Numbered from the stretch's first letter, positions 12,913-26,028 are shown. The stretch: 64,000 bases of DNA from Jaltomata sinuosa (GCA_003996215.1 QJPP01000001.1:1488001-1552000); one strand, 5' to 3'. The notes: a model not told the origin generated them from the sequence alone. Program-made: numbers and translations.

Positions 12913-12913
12913 G

Positions 12914-13436
12914 CTCCCTTAGTTACTTCATCTGTCCCAATTTATATGGCACACTTTTCTTCTTAGAGACTGTTTGGATGAGAACCAGATTTTAATCTCT
13001 TCTTTTAGCTTTTTGAGGTGTTGGTAGAGTAAAAAAACAATTAAAAAAAAGCTAAAAATTGATTAAAAAAAATTAAAAGCTAAAAGCTGGAACACCTCCC
13101 CCCTCCCCCGTCCCAATACATTTACCGATTTACCGTTTTATTCCCTTATAATTTTTCTTAATTCCAACACTACCCTCACTTTTCAACCCTAAAATGTATG
13201 GAAGTACTCTCTTTTCTCTCATTCTCATCCTGCTTCTCCTACAACAAAAAAATGTTTAACAACACTTGTTTACCAAACACATTAACAACTTTTTTTTTAA
13301 TTTCAGCACTTTTTATCCAAATACTACTTATTTATAAGCACTTATTTTCAACTTTTAATCACATTGTTTGAAAACTACTTTTTTAAGCAAATCCAAACAG
13401 GTTCTTAGTCCGTCGAAAGAAAAATGTCAACTTGCC
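12914..13436. mobile_element. Stowaway-like fragment split by a hAT-like MITE
   Basis: The left part, about 12914-12966, reads ctcccttagttacttcatc and tgtcccaatttatatggc. The right part resumes at 13402 with ttcttagtccgtcgaaag. Joined, they restore the usual Solanaceae Stowaway end. The interruption at 12967-13401 is a separate MITE. Confidence 0.6.
12967..13401. mobile_element. hAT-like MITE, copy 1
   Basis: It starts agactgtttggat and ends atccaaacagg, giving short TIRs, and is flanked by direct repeats ttcttag at 12960-12966 and 13402-13408. The 435-base interior is AT-rich with no frame. A related copy in the opposite orientation lies at 48459-48813. The 7-8 base duplication and the TGTTTGGAT terminus fit hAT-type MITEs. 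Confidence 0.7.
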
Positions 13437-13497
13437 ATGATTGGAAACAACTTAATTCTAAAAAATTTCCTTTCATTCTTAAGGAAATAATTTATAG

Positions 13498-13575
13498 TCG
13501 GTAAGTAGGAGTTGCTCAGATGATAAGTATCCAATTGTAAATTCGAGTCAGCAAAGAAACATAAATGATGTAGGG
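13498..13575 (+). repeat. SINE fragment
   Basis: The sequence ggagttgctcagatgataag resembles a pol III A box and aaattcgagtc a B box, spaced as in tRNA-derived SINEs. The same head occurs on the minus strand at 39032-39145. The fragment is short and its ends are uncertain. Confidence 0.45.
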
Positions 13576-13710
13576 ACAAAAAACAATCTCCAAAAACAGA
13601 AAAGGAAATTTTACTTGAATTCACTTTGACTGTTTTGTTGGCTATATCCCAAACTTGATGGCCCATTACTCTGCTTTCACTTTCTTATGTCATTTCATTT
13701 CACTTTTGCC

Positions 13711-13720
13711 TATATATACA
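13711..13720 (+). promoter_or_regulatory. Candidate TATA box of the NPF gene
   Basis: The sequence tatatataca lies about 200 bases upstream of the start codon at 13915 and is followed by C/T-rich sequence suitable for transcription start. It is inferred from position and sequence alone. Confidence 0.4.
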
Positions 13721-13914
13721 CACTTCAATTTCCCAGATTTTCATGTTATCCCAGGTTTCATTTCATCACCCTTTTACTGAAATAGACATATATACATAGC
13801 CAAATATATATATGCATGGTTCCCACGTGGTATAAGAAAAAACAATAAATTCCTAGTTAATTACTTGTCATTTTTCTCTTCATTCTGTTTTCTTGTTTTA
13901 GTTTTCTAGGAACC

Positions 13915-16900
13915 ATGGACCCAAAACAGATGTCTGCTGTCAGAGATGAATCCGAGGTACATTTTCTCATCATCAAATCTTACTTGTGTTTTTTTTTTCT
14001 ACTAAGATTTACAGTTTATTCTCCATTCAACGGATCTTCTCCGTCTTTATTTGAGAAATTCAGACTTTTCTATTATAGATGAGCTACATCACTTTCATTA
14101 GCTCCTAGCGGATTCATTTATTTATTTTCTTCTCTGGTAATGAATTCGTGAGTTCAATATTACTCAATAATTAGGAGTCAAACTTGATATATCTATATAT
14201 AATATATATACAATTTTGAATTTATTGTCTTAAAACTCAGAATTCACCACGTCTAAATTATGAATTTGTTGCTAGCAAAAAGAATGCACCGTTGTAGTTG
14301 ATTAATTTGATTGATTTAATCTGAAAAAATAACCAAGCCGAAAGGTTTTGAGTATGATTATTTGAATGTTTATTTGTTGTAAATATGATTATTGTTCAAC
14401 ATGAAAAATTAATGGTAATCATCGTCCATCATTGTATTGTCACTTAACATGTGACCAAAATTCCAAAAAGCTTGATACATATTATTACTTTATTTATATG
14501 TGAATTTAAAGCCGCCTAATTAATCAATCAGATAAACGACGAAAAGAAAATTAAGAGGCATGCTTAATTAATTGGGAATTAATTAATCTCACTAACAAAT
14601 GAGCTTTAACTTTAATTTTCTTTCTTTCGTTTTTGGAAAAAATATTCTTATTTGTCTCTATTAATGCATGCTGTCTTCTCGTGCCATCATGCAAATGAAA
14701 ACCTTCAAAAAGATAATGATGGATTCCACCTACCTTGTTTTTACTCTAAATATTCATGGATAAATAATAAATTGTTTACTCTATAATACATACTATACAT
14801 ACATAAATACATACATATATATGTGCTTTGTATATTCTGTTAGCTTCTAATTAGAAACAACTAATTAGTATCTTATTTTGTTTTGCTGTCTTATTAATTA
14901 ACTCCTTTTTCCCAATCTCAAATCCATAAATTAAAAATCTGGTCCTCTCTAATTTATACGTAAATCACCATAAATTCTTTTTGCTATTTGCAAGTAATGC
15001 CATCTTTTCCATTTTTTGTTTCGGTCAACTTCTACCTAAATCACCATAAATTCTTTAGCTATATACTTCTACCATCAATGGTTGTTGGGATAGATATGAT
15101 CATTCAATCTTTAATTAGAGGTTTAGAGTTTCAGTCCTAGAAACAAAAAATCCTAGTAGAGAGAGCTTACTTTTTTTAATGAGTCTTATGCGACATAAAT
15201 TCAGATTAATCAGGCTAATTGATATCGAATGCGAAATGATTTATAATTAAGAAAAAAAACACTTTACAATTCCAAGATTAGCTGAATTTAGTACCAAATT
15301 TGTTTTTTTCTTCTCAGTCAAAATTGATTATCCCATGCAACCTATTTGCATTTTGACCTATCTATTTAGTTATAAGCATGTTCATAACTAAAATTTCTTT
15401 TGGAAAAAGAAACTAAATGCTAATAGCCATCTTAGCATTATGTACTTTGTCAACTTTTATTTGGATTTCATGATTACCTAAATTTTATTGTGTCTACATA
15501 CAAATCTGACACAATCCTAAAAAAGTTACCCCTCTTTTTGACTCAAAACTTTTTTAAAACTGTTTTACTAGAATTTGAACCAATGAGAAGGCAGAATTAT
15601 CCCCTTTATGGTCCCAGTCAATATGCTAAATTATTCTTATCTCAAAAATTATAAAGTAAGTCAAAGTTAATTCAAGTACCAAAAGAAAATCTCCTACAAC
15701 ATTTTGTTTGTCTTCTTTATAGTATGGTGGGGGTAGGGTAGAAAAGAAAGGGAGCATGCTTATATATATAATGTGAAACCTCATCATATATCATGTTAAG
15801 ATATAATAATATTTGAAATCCAATATCTTTTTATGGATGGCCAACAGGAAGGGAAAAAGAGACTTTTGGATTGTTGTACAAAAGATGGATCAACAGACAG
15901 GCATGGCAAACCAGCAATCAAGGCAAAAACTGGTGGATGGAAAACTGGATATCTCTTATTAGGTCTACTAATTATACTCTCATTAGCACAACATTAACCT
16001 ATTTCAGCACTTATTTCATATGTTCCAATCAATTATATCTTTAATACCAAGAAAATAAAGAATTCTGTTTTAGACAGTTGAAATTAAAACAAAAAATTCT
16101 GTTTCATTCAAGTAAAGATCAACACACATGCATATGGCCATAGTTGCTAGAAGGACTTAGTTATATACACTGAAAATGTTAAGAACTTTTATACTATCAG
16201 TATAATCTAATATGTTACTATACCATAATTATTTCAGGTTATCAGATCACATTTTTCATAAAAAACAACTACTACATGTTATTGCATGTAACTTAACACA
16301 AGGCTTGTAAACTCTCTAGTGAAAGGGTAGAGAAAAGGATTCAGCTTTGGGTTCAAAACATACATCTAGAGGAAGAAAGAAAATGAGGAATTGATCTAAA
16401 CAGAACTGAGAAGTAGGAAAACCAGGAAACTCATGATTTTCCAAGTTTTTAAAGATTTCCTAGTTATAACTTGAATTTACAAATTGCATAATCTATAAGC
16501 TGAATTATTGTTCTTTATGATAAAATGGTAGCTTTCTGTTCTTTGATTGATGCAGTCAGTGAAGGATTGGCTGCAGTTGCATTTACTGGAGTGGAAGTGA
16601 ACATGGTTCTTTTCTCAAAGACTGTCCTAAGGCAGTCAAATGCTGAAGCAGCAACCATGTTCAGCAAATGGATGGGAACACTTTATATTTTCTCTTTACT
16701 TGGAGCTTTCCTAAGTGATTCCTATCTTGGAAGATACCTTACTTCTGTTGTCTTTCTAGCTGTTATGAATGTTGTAAGTTAGCTTTTTCCATAAACCCCT
16801 CTGGCTCCACAATTCTTTTTTAGATAATTGACGTTTCTGAACAGTAAGGATTCATATAGTCTGACCCTCAACTTGCTTTTTGCAGGGTTTGGTGGTATTG

Positions 16901-18423
16901 TCTCTGTTAACTCAAGCGTTTATGCTTGAACCTGAAGGCTGTGGCAAGTTGGGAGAGCTATGTAAACCTCAATCACAAGTCGAGGTTGCCATGTTCTATT
17001 TATCGATATACCTGCTAGCACTTGGGAGTGGCTCTATAGAACCAGCACTAGCCACACTAGGAGCTGATCAATTTGATGAAGAGGATCCAGAAGAAAGTCG
17101 TTCCAAGACGAAATTCTTTAGTTATTTCTATGTTGCTCTAAACCTTGGATCATTGGTTGCAGAGACACTTTTGGTTTATATGGAAAACATGGGAAGATGG
17201 GTTCTTGCCTTTTGGATATCTACAGCTTGTGGCTTTGTTGCTCTGCTCTCAATCATCAGTGGTGCCCCTAGGTACCGCCACATTAGACCTAGTTGCAACC
17301 CCATTTCCAGATTCTCTCAGGTAATTGTCGCGTCTATCAGGAAAACAAAGATTACAGTTCCTACAAATGGAGAGGGATTATACGAAGCTCGGGGAAGAAA
17401 TGAAAAAGACAGCACCAGAAGAATCTCACATACAGATGACTTCAAGTAAGCAGCTTGCCCTGTTTTAGGATCTTATACTTGGTGATGTTCTCCATAATGC
17501 TGATTAATTTCATCAAGTCGAACATATGACACATTCTTGTAACTTTTATGAATAGGTTTCTTGATCGAGCTGCAGTTATAACACCATCAGACATGCTGAT
17601 ATTACCAGATAAAAGTGAAATTCCTAACCGATGGAGGCTCTGTACTGTGACACAAGTTGAAGAAGTCAAATGTGTGCTAAGGCTACTGCCAATATGGTTC
17701 TGCACAATTTTGGCTTCCATTGTCTTTGTGCAAGTGCTTTCTCTCTTCGTCGAGCAAGGATCTGCAATGAACACAAGCACAATGATCTCGGGTTTTCACA
17801 TTCCACCAGCAAGCATGACAGCATTTGACATCATAAGCACATCCACCTTCATCATTTGCTATGAGAAGATCTTGATTCCTCTGTATGTGAAACTAACCAA
17901 AAGTAAGCCTAAGCTCCCAAGTGAGCTGCAAAGAATAGGGATAGGATTGGTCGTTTCAACAGTAGCTATGGTGATTGCAGGCTTGGTTGAACAACACAGA
18001 CTAAGGTTTGCTAATGAAGGAGGGGAAGAGACAAGTTCTTTGAGCATTTTCTGGCAAACACCACAATATGTGCTTGTAGGAGTAGGGGAAGCATTCATCT
18101 ATGTCGCTCAGTGGGAATTCTTTGCATCACAAATTCCCGATAGCCTGAAGAGCATGGGGCTTGGCTTGTCCATGTCTTCCTCAGCACTAGGTAGCTACTT
18201 GTGCAGCATCATACTAAGTGTAGTAATGAAGATCACAACAAGGCATGGAAAGCCAGGTTGGGTACCAGCAAATTTAAACGACGGGCACTTGGATAGGTTC
18301 TTCTTCCTTTCAGCTGCACTGACTGCACTAGATCTTGTACTATTCGTTATGTGCGCTAAGAGGTATAAGTCTATAGCACTAGAAAAACGAGAGGTAGGAC
18401 AGGAGATGGAAGCTACAGCTTGA
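13915..18423 (+). CDS. NRT1/PTR-family (NPF) membrane transporter, probably subfamily 7
   Basis: NPF proteins are 12-helix, mostly proton-coupled carriers of nitrate, peptides, hormones or other solutes. Five exons join in frame: 13915-13956, 15848-15962, 16556-16773, 16886-17445 and 17556-18423, coding for 600 residues, the usual family length. Exon 2 carries DGSTDRHGKPA before the first helix, as remembered for NPF6/7 proteins. FSKWMGTLYIFSLLGAFLSD, DQFDEEDPEESRSK and FFSYFYVALNLGSL are family blocks, and FLDRAA and WRLCTVTQVEEVK lie in and after the long central loop. The ExxE[K/R] motif of helix 1, linked to proton coupling, is replaced by EGLAA (residues 55-59); NPF7 members are known to deviate here. 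Intron 1 is 1.9 kb and has no coding sequence. Substrate (nitrate, potassium or other) cannot be told from sequence. Family is certain; subfamily is likely. Confidence 0.92.
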
Positions 18424-19839
18424 ACTAATGAAAATTGTAACCCCTCCACAACAATTGTTTAGGAAGTAAAAACAAAAGATCAAGTGGGCATTGTGGAGAC
18501 TTACCCAAGAGGAAAGAAGAAAACTAAATAGAAATTAAAAAAGAACATGCTTTAGTTACTGAATGTTTTATGTTTTATGACAATCTTGGTATTGACCAAA
18601 ACCTTACTTGCTATCTTGATTTTGCTTATAATGCTTCATGGGTCATATTGATGACAGAACAGACATGTTTTCATGCTTTGGCAGAGTTCACTCTCCACTC
18701 AAAACCTCATAATACAAGACTTGAAATGTTTCGAACACTGGAACAGGCACTAATTCTACTTCCTTCCCTTTGCAGGTCTTTAGCAATAGTTTTGCATCGT
18801 TGCATATCTATATCAAGTTAATGACTTTCATAAGGATATTTTAGGGACGGGTTTTCCTTCATAATGTTTACTTGTGGTTACATAATTAGTTGAAGAGCAG
18901 ATATAGACAATATTCAGATTAAGCTATAACACATATTACTGTATGCCAACCAGTTAAACAACTCACCACAAAGGAATGCTTTAAAATGCAAATCTGGGAC
19001 TCCCTTAGGGGCGATGCAGCATCTAAACGTTCTGAGACAACCATGGAGCAGTGTTTCATGGATTAGCGTCAGGGTAGATGATACATGTGCCCCATGAAAC
19101 TTTATGCCATGAGTTATTCGCCCTGTATGCCTCGAGAACGCCTCATGCACATTTTTGCATCTTGAATTGTTCAGGCCTGTACGCCTCAAACATTTTCTGT
19201 TTGAAGTTCTCTTCAAGTATTTGCAAATACTATGATGTGCTTACAAAATTATGCCTAGATTGTTAAATCAATTTCTGTACAACTATTGCTTTTGAATTAT
19301 ATAATGTTTAATGCATTTTCTCTTAAATTTTTAATATTTTGAGTCTTTTATTTCAATATTTATGTTTTAAGTAAACATAAAAGTTCATGGAGTTCACACC
19401 TATGCTTCGGGGCTAATGCCTCGCCCCTTCGTAAATGCTTTTGTCCAACAGCTATGCCTTTTAAAACACTATAAAAGATTCAAAACATCCATACACAACA
19501 AAATCTGCACCACTTACCAGATATAAGTGTCATATTCCTCACAAGGAACTGCAACGATAGCTTATTTTGGAAGGCAAGTTCACAGATAATCCCAATCAAT
19601 GACATGAAATAATCCCCATTGCCCAATTCGATCTTGCAATAGGAAATTGAGCATCTACCAGACCTATCTAATACTTCAATTTTAAGTCCAAATATGCTTT
19701 TAGTGCTACAATAAGGTGAATAAACACTTCCGTTGGTGCTTATCCTCTGTCAAACTTCCCAGTAAAGATGAGTATAAATCTAGGGGTCTCTATAGGATGC
19801 ATGGTACTGCTTCCTTCATAAATTAAGAATTCCTGCAGG
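18424..19839. other. Region between convergent genes
   Basis: It contains the 3' ends of the NPF and arginase genes. The part at 19010-19450 holds scattered motifs such as atgcctcgagaacgcctc and ggggctaatgcctcgcccc, a gcctc-rich low-order repeat common in nightshade intergenic DNA. Short frames here are not convincing genes. Confidence 0.5.
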
Positions 19840-22800
19840 TCACTTGGATATCTTGGCAGTAAGTTCTCTTACCAGCTTCGCAGCAACCATTGCAGTCATG
19901 CCATCAACAGTGTCACGCTGTGGGTTGAACTCAACGACATCAGCACCAACAACATCAGCTTGAAGGTTATGCAGTATGTTTAGAACATCACGGAAAGAGA
20001 GACCGCCTGGCTCTATATGAGATACTCCAGGAGCAAATGCTGGATCCATACAGTCAAGATCCACGGAGATATACACGCCCTTCACACCTTCTCCAAGTTT
20101 CTGAATGTACAAGAATTATATTAAACAATTGAGATTACCAATGAAGCAAATAAATAACGAAGTTCCAGCGTATAGACAATGGAAGACTAGCAGTTGCTAC
20201 ATTTGGTAACTAACCATAAAAAATGAAATCAAAGGTGATAGCTTATAGTAGGATATACAGAGACAGAGAGAGAAATATGAGAGTAGTATGCATCTGGAAT
20301 AGACTCAGCATATTCACAATTCCTGAAGTGATGAGCACAATTGCAAGTATATAATTTGGGCAGAAAAAACAAGAGGGTAAGGGAAAGGAAAGCGATGGTA
20401 AAGAAAGACAGACCAGATTCTCCAAATATTGGCGGTCTCGGGAAAATGTTCGCATTTCATATTGCTCCACGCCGAACCTTTTTCCTTGTTCTCGACCTTC
20501 TTTATTAATTGATCTAATTCCCACCTACAAACAAGATCAAGTGTTCTGGTAAACAATTTATATTGCTTATATGCTTGCGGGAGTAAGCTCCTTGTAAACC
20601 CAAAGAATACATAAACAACTTATCCTATCACGCAACAAAGATTGCTTTACAGCATAATGCAAGAAATAGTATACAAAGTTATACATGCTTAGTTGGTCTA
20701 TAGAAAGAACTTATATTACTTGCAAAAGCCGTCGAGCATAACCACCCTCCATTATTCGTGCAAAGCTTGATGCATGTGAGTATTTGTTTCCTTCAAAGGC
20801 ATGATAAATGTCAGGATGAGCATCAAGGTGAAGGATATCAATAGGTCCTCCAAGCTTTTCAGACACAGCTCTTACAACAGGATAGGATATAGAGTGATCA
20901 CCCCCTAACACCAAGGGGCGCAATGGATTCTGAAAAAGTCAAAACAGGAATTAAAATAAACAAATAAATACGCAAAGGGAAAAAACATTAGAAACTGAAG
21001 CATACAGGCCTGGCCTAAGAAGAGACTGCTTTGAGTAGAGTTCCTAATTATGACAATTGTATTGTATTATCCAGTCACCAAAGTATAAGAAATGTTTCGA
21101 TTCAGAAGCAAGGTTAAATCAATCGATAACAGTCAGTATTGATGCTTCGTTGAATAACAGCTGGGCAGAACCGATTTCTTCCATTCAACTGAAGATCTTT
21201 TTTCTCTTGTTCACAATGAGATGAAAAAATTGGCAGGACTACTGTAGCAGCACAGAGAAGGCACAATAGTTTGATGCCTAAACATATAGACATCAGTAAA
21301 CAGTCTCGAGCAGGTCCTTCCAGCTTCAGAAATCATATTATGGATAAAAGCTCCATGAGAACAGCATATGAGGTTATGAAGAGAACTCTCTTTTCCTTTC
21401 CAACTTTCCATAGACATATGGATGCAGGCGAGAAAGCTAATTTTACATTGGTAACTCCAAACAATATAATGAAGAGATACAATTAAAGCCAAACTTTCAG
21501 AATGGCGCAGATAGGACTTAGACATTGTAAATTCTGTTTTTACTGGTTTTGGGTGGGAGAAGGGGGGGGGGGGGGGGGTTTCTTAGAAGTCTGATATATC
21601 GTTATAAAATGATTTCGTAAATTCCCTAATTTGATGGGTGCAGGAACCTCTCCTGCATCCTAGCAAAGACCTATGGTATTAGTATGCTTCCCCTGCAGAA
21701 AGGACACAAATACTTTCCCAGAAGTTATTACATAAATGGTGGTTTACCTCCTCCATAACTAGCTTGACAGATTCACTTATGATACTCATCAACCTATCAT
21801 CATCTACACCTGCGTCTCGTAATTCTTGAACTGGCACATCACCGACATCAGTTAAGATGCGTGGATCATCTAATTCTTTTCCTGCACAACACAAAAAAAA
21901 AATTGTTTAGATAGAGTACAAACTTCTAATATCAGTGAGCTAAAGGAATGTCAATACATGACTATTATGAAGATTGTGGACAATAACATTCAAAAGGTTT
22001 AGCAAATTAGACTGAATACCTAGCTGAGCAATTAATTAGACTACACTTTTTTTATTTTTCTCCATAAAGTAGAACCAAAATCTCAACCAGAACAGATTGA
22101 TATTGAATAGAATGAGTATAAAGCGTAACCCACTATTTACTGAATATTTGATTGTGATTGATAATCCCTAAAACAAATTATAGTGTTTTGAAACTCATCT
22201 TGTCCAAAGTAAATAATGTGAAGAATAATCGTTAACTTGACTTACCTTCCTCGGTTGTGGAGTTTGTACTGCCACACCACATAGCCTCTCGTATACGAGG
22301 AGGAGCAAATGCTGGCCCCTGGAGAAATGAAGAGTTATGTCCCAGAGGAACTCCAAGAAGAGACGTTGAGGCTACAGCACCTCCAAGAGCACGAACAAGC
22401 TCTCCCTATAAAAGTAACTTGAAAAGATCAGGAAGGCAATAAATCACTCATTCACGAGTAAATGGTCTTATAGGAAACAGTTCACTACAGCAAACCAATA
22501 GGTCGATCCAAATGAGAAACAACAGCCCTTAAAAGGTAAGAGCTAATGTCTTGTAAGAGAATACAACCAAAGTAGCTGCTTCTCTTCTTTCTCCCCCTTC
22601 TTCCCCTGACAAACCTAAGTTCTATCATCCTTAATCATGATGAAGAAATTGACCATTACCATTATAGGATACAACTACCACTTGCCCATTTCATTTGCGA
22701 GACTAGATTACGTGGCAATGCAGGGACACAGATCAGGCAGTAACGAAACAATACAAAATTCTTGAAATATATTTGCTGCAGACAAAATGTTTAGTCATGC

Positions 22801-23267
22801 TTATCAATTCCAATCACATATAAAACTTTCATTTAACATGATATTATTATCATATGTGAACTAATTTACATGAGAACTAGCAGCACTGAATTTATACACA
22901 CCCACACCATTAATGATCATCAAGATAAACCAAGAGAAAGCTTTCCATCACTGCTGTTAAGTAAGCTGTTAGTTCAAGACCTTTTACACAAAAGGTTCTA
23001 CTCACGATGTTACTTCATTAATTAGCTAATCGTAGTAAAAGAAAAGAACTAATTAGAGATACTAATGCGAAGCATCTCATCATATGAGCCCCATTCAAAA
23101 TTACATTCTTCCAATGCCATGCATACCTTAAGTTTTGCTCTTTCACGAATAAGTGTGAGAGATGCCTCTATAACACGATTCTGTCCTTTTTCCACCAATT
23201 CTTTTGGAACATTTGACGCGTGCAATTTCTGCATATAGTTGATTCCCATCCTCCCAGCACTTTTCAT
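19840..23267 (-). CDS. ARG: Arginase, mitochondrial
   Basis: Arginase splits L-arginine into ornithine and urea, in plants in mitochondria, for nitrogen recycling and stress or wound metabolism. Six coding exons join in frame: 23127-23267, 22246-22405, 21748-21881, 20720-20929, 20414-20524 and 19840-20100, coding for 338 residues, the normal length for plant arginase. The dinuclear manganese ligands are visible: His157 in GGDHS, Asp181, His183 and Asp185 in DAHPDIY, and Asp266 and Asp268 in SVDLDCMDP. The N-terminus MKSAGRMGINYMQKLHA is basic and amphipathic, as for mitochondrial import. The sequence closely resembles tomato ARG1/ARG2, which I recall as tandem copies; only one copy is visible here. 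Plant arginases resemble bacterial agmatinases and some show agmatinase activity. Intron 3 (21882-22245) and the others carry no coding sequence. The stop is TGA at 19842-19840. Confidence 0.97.
21562..21578. repeat. Homopolymer run of 17 G in an arginase intron
   Basis: The run lies between the exons at 20720-20929 and 21748-21881. Poly-G of this length is rare in AT-rich plant DNA and its exact length is unreliable in sequencing. Confidence 0.9.
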
Positions 23268-23478
23268 ATTTGTTAATTCTGATTATCCTACAAAATCCAG
23301 TCAACATAAAAAAAAAAAATATATATATACAGAAACGCGAAGCTGCAAATTAGAAAAGAGTAAAAAAACCAGAGAGGAACTGACTAGGCATGAGGCTACA
23401 CAACAAATGAACCAGATATAATATGTGATCCATCTTCAATATTACTTATGTTTATGAGCAAACAACTACCGATGACTC

Positions 23479-23932
23479 TGTTTGGATGGTTGTTACGTAT
23501 TGTTTCATATTGCATCGTATTATATTGTATTGTGTTGTATTCTACTGTATTGTTTTGATGAATACAAATTTGGATAGATTGTATCATTTTTCGTCGTTAC
23601 ATAATGTCACACATCAACAATTTGAAGGATAAACCTACATGAAAAGTAGGGTACGGGTAAAACTACTATAAAAAGGTAGGGAAATGATAAAATAGGATTA
23701 TTAAATAATGAATAAAGACATAATGTAAGTTACAAGTTTCAAAAAAAAAATGAGGAAAAAAAGATAAGGTAACGACACGATCACACCAAATCCGTTGTTT
23801 ACACAAACGGGGAATTTTCGTCGTTAACTAATGATGGATTTAACAATACTATACAGTAAAATTTAAGTAACAAACATTGTATTTAAACTAACAACACAAT
23901 ACAATAAATGGCTAAAAACTATCCAAACAAGC
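23479..23932. mobile_element. hAT-like MITE in the arginase 5' UTR intron
   Basis: The left end, ctgtttggatggttgttac, and the inverted right end, cttgtttggatagtttttag, pair, and subterminal tattgtattgtgttgt-type repeats occur on both sides in opposite orientation. No clean target duplication was found. It has no coding capacity. Confidence 0.6.
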
Positions 23933-24538
23933 TGTAAGTTGCTCTGTCCTCTCCTATTGAAATTCGAAAAAGAAGAGGGAACACTCAAAAAAGAGGATTT
24001 ATTTTGCATCCTCCAAAAGCCTGTTAAGATTTCAAGCATATCACGGTGAAATTTACAGGAACAAGTCTCTGCTTTCACAAGAAGAGCTTTTCACCTCTGC
24101 AGTAGTTTCTGGTAAAAAAAGTTTGTCGTCTACAAAATTGTGAACATACAGAAAGGAATTAAGAAGATTTTGCAGCGCATCTCCCTATGTAAACCAAAAA
24201 GAAAAAAAACTTTTTTTATTGACTGAAGATCCCCCAAAATAGGAATTTTCTCTCCCAACCCCAAACCCCCATGTTCATATATACCCATACAATATCCAGT
24301 TCTCAGGTATTCTTTGGTTAATCACCAAAAAGAAAAAGAAAACGAAAAAGAAAGCAACTTTCTTTCAATTCCCATTATTATTTCCAAAAATGGTTTCATA
24401 AAAGAGCTAAACTTTTCTCAGGCGACCAAACAGAATCCCACAAATAGTAAACCCAACAACAAAGGTATCAAGAACAAAAGCATAATTCTCATAAATTAGG
24501 TATCCATAGAAACAAAGCAAGAAAGTGACATATCATAC

Positions 24539-24640
24539 CTGCAAGAAAGAGTGATGAGAGCAAAAAGAAAAGGCAATCGCTTGAGTTGAATAGAGCTAAT
24601 AAGGAAGAGAAGAGCGAAGAATCAAGACATGCAGTCCTTT
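24539..24640 (-). other. Likely 5' UTR exon of arginase
   Basis: On the minus strand a C/T-rich leader ends cttgcag before a gtatgatatg donor (intron starts at 24538). A fitting acceptor, ttttgtag, sits at 23288, leaving a 20-base leader before the ATG at 23267. This implies a 1.25-kb UTR intron that contains a MITE. The upstream end of the exon is approximate. It is inferred from splice signals only. Confidence 0.5.
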
Positions 24641-25610
24641 TAAGTAATAGTATTGGGATTTGGTGCGTGCAGCAAATGGAGTTAACAATAATGTTAAAAA
24701 TATTAGGGAGCAGGATTAGTGCAATTTACACGTAATCACTGATTGCTAAACCCAATCCATCCCTCTCCTTAAATGGATATATCCAACCAACATATTTAAA
24801 TACTCCCTTCGTCCATCTTTATTTATTCACTATTCACTTGTTAAAAAATAATAAATAATAGAGATAATTTTATTATTTTATACTTTAAATATAATAAATT
24901 TAATACTTTGAGAAATGCATTGAGTTATGAACCATATTTAATAGCAAACATAAAATGAACACAATTGATTTTTTTAAATTGGACAAGTATTATTCGATAC
25001 CTATATTTTTATACTGAACAAGTAAAAATTAAACAAAGAATATTATTTTCGGATAATTACTTGAATTTATATAGTAAGAATTTTTAAAAAATTATAAAAA
25101 AATAGCCATAATTTCTGAATTTCATCCTATATTAATTATATAATATTTTTTTAAAAATTCATTATGTATTAATAATACAATAATTTATATCAGTGATACA
25201 ATAATTCGGTCTGAATCTTTACTGGTTAGGGTGAGATTCTTAAATATGATTCTTAAATTCTTCTAGTAAAATCACAAACTGAAAATATTTGAACATACTT
25301 GTAAAATTAAAATAAAAAAAGATAATTAAAAGATGTGGCAACCATAATAATGAAGAAAAACTGGAGTATTTAAGTGACGACATAAGCTGGTTTTTGGCAA
25401 AGTCCGTCGAATTCAATTTTCAATGCGTATCACACACTTCTATGTGCAATTGGGCGGTTGACACCCACCCCATTGGCCAACTTCTCTGTTAAAATGATCA
25501 TGGTTAAGCCCAGAGGTTCAAGTAAATGCAACTTCTACCTCAGCTTTACAACATGTTAACAAAGGCACTAGCCCCACAAAATTCAATACAACCACAGACA
25601 ACGCTCAAAA
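24641..25610. other. Promoter region between arginase (minus) and the nitroreductase-like gene (plus)
   Basis: The shared upstream region of two divergent genes is AT-rich. A truncated Stowaway-like end, ctcccttcgtccatcttta, lies at 24803 with a degenerate partner near 24990. No other gene was seen. Confidence 0.45.
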
Positions 25611-26028
25611 TTGTTTGGTAGAGGGTATAGAGAAAATAATGCTGCATTACCTTTGTATTACTAGTACCTTGTTTAGTATATATTTTTCAGCTTATATATA
25701 ATTAATGCTTGCATTACTAATACACTCTATTATATATTGAGGTATGTGAATTTTTATGTAGTAGTAATACAATTGAGTTCTAATGCATACATTAGCATGG
25801 TTAAAGACACAATTGTTCCTCAAAACCTTTTCACCATATTTGTGGAGGATATTTTTATAAATAAATATTTTTTAAAAAGAATTATGCAATGCATATTATT
25901 TTTAATACACCAAAACAAATACTGCATAAAAAAATCTATCTGTAACTAATACAAGCATAACTAATATAAGCATTACTAATACACTATATTTTGTATTATT
26001 CTTATACGCCCTGTCAAACGACCCCTAA
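25611..26028. mobile_element. MITE upstream of the nitroreductase-like gene
   Basis: The left end, gtttggtagagggtata, pairs with the inverted right end, cgtttgacagggcgtata. Both are followed by repeats of cattactaatac in opposite senses. It lies about 270 bases upstream of the start codon at 26297, so it may form part of the promoter. Confidence 0.55.
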
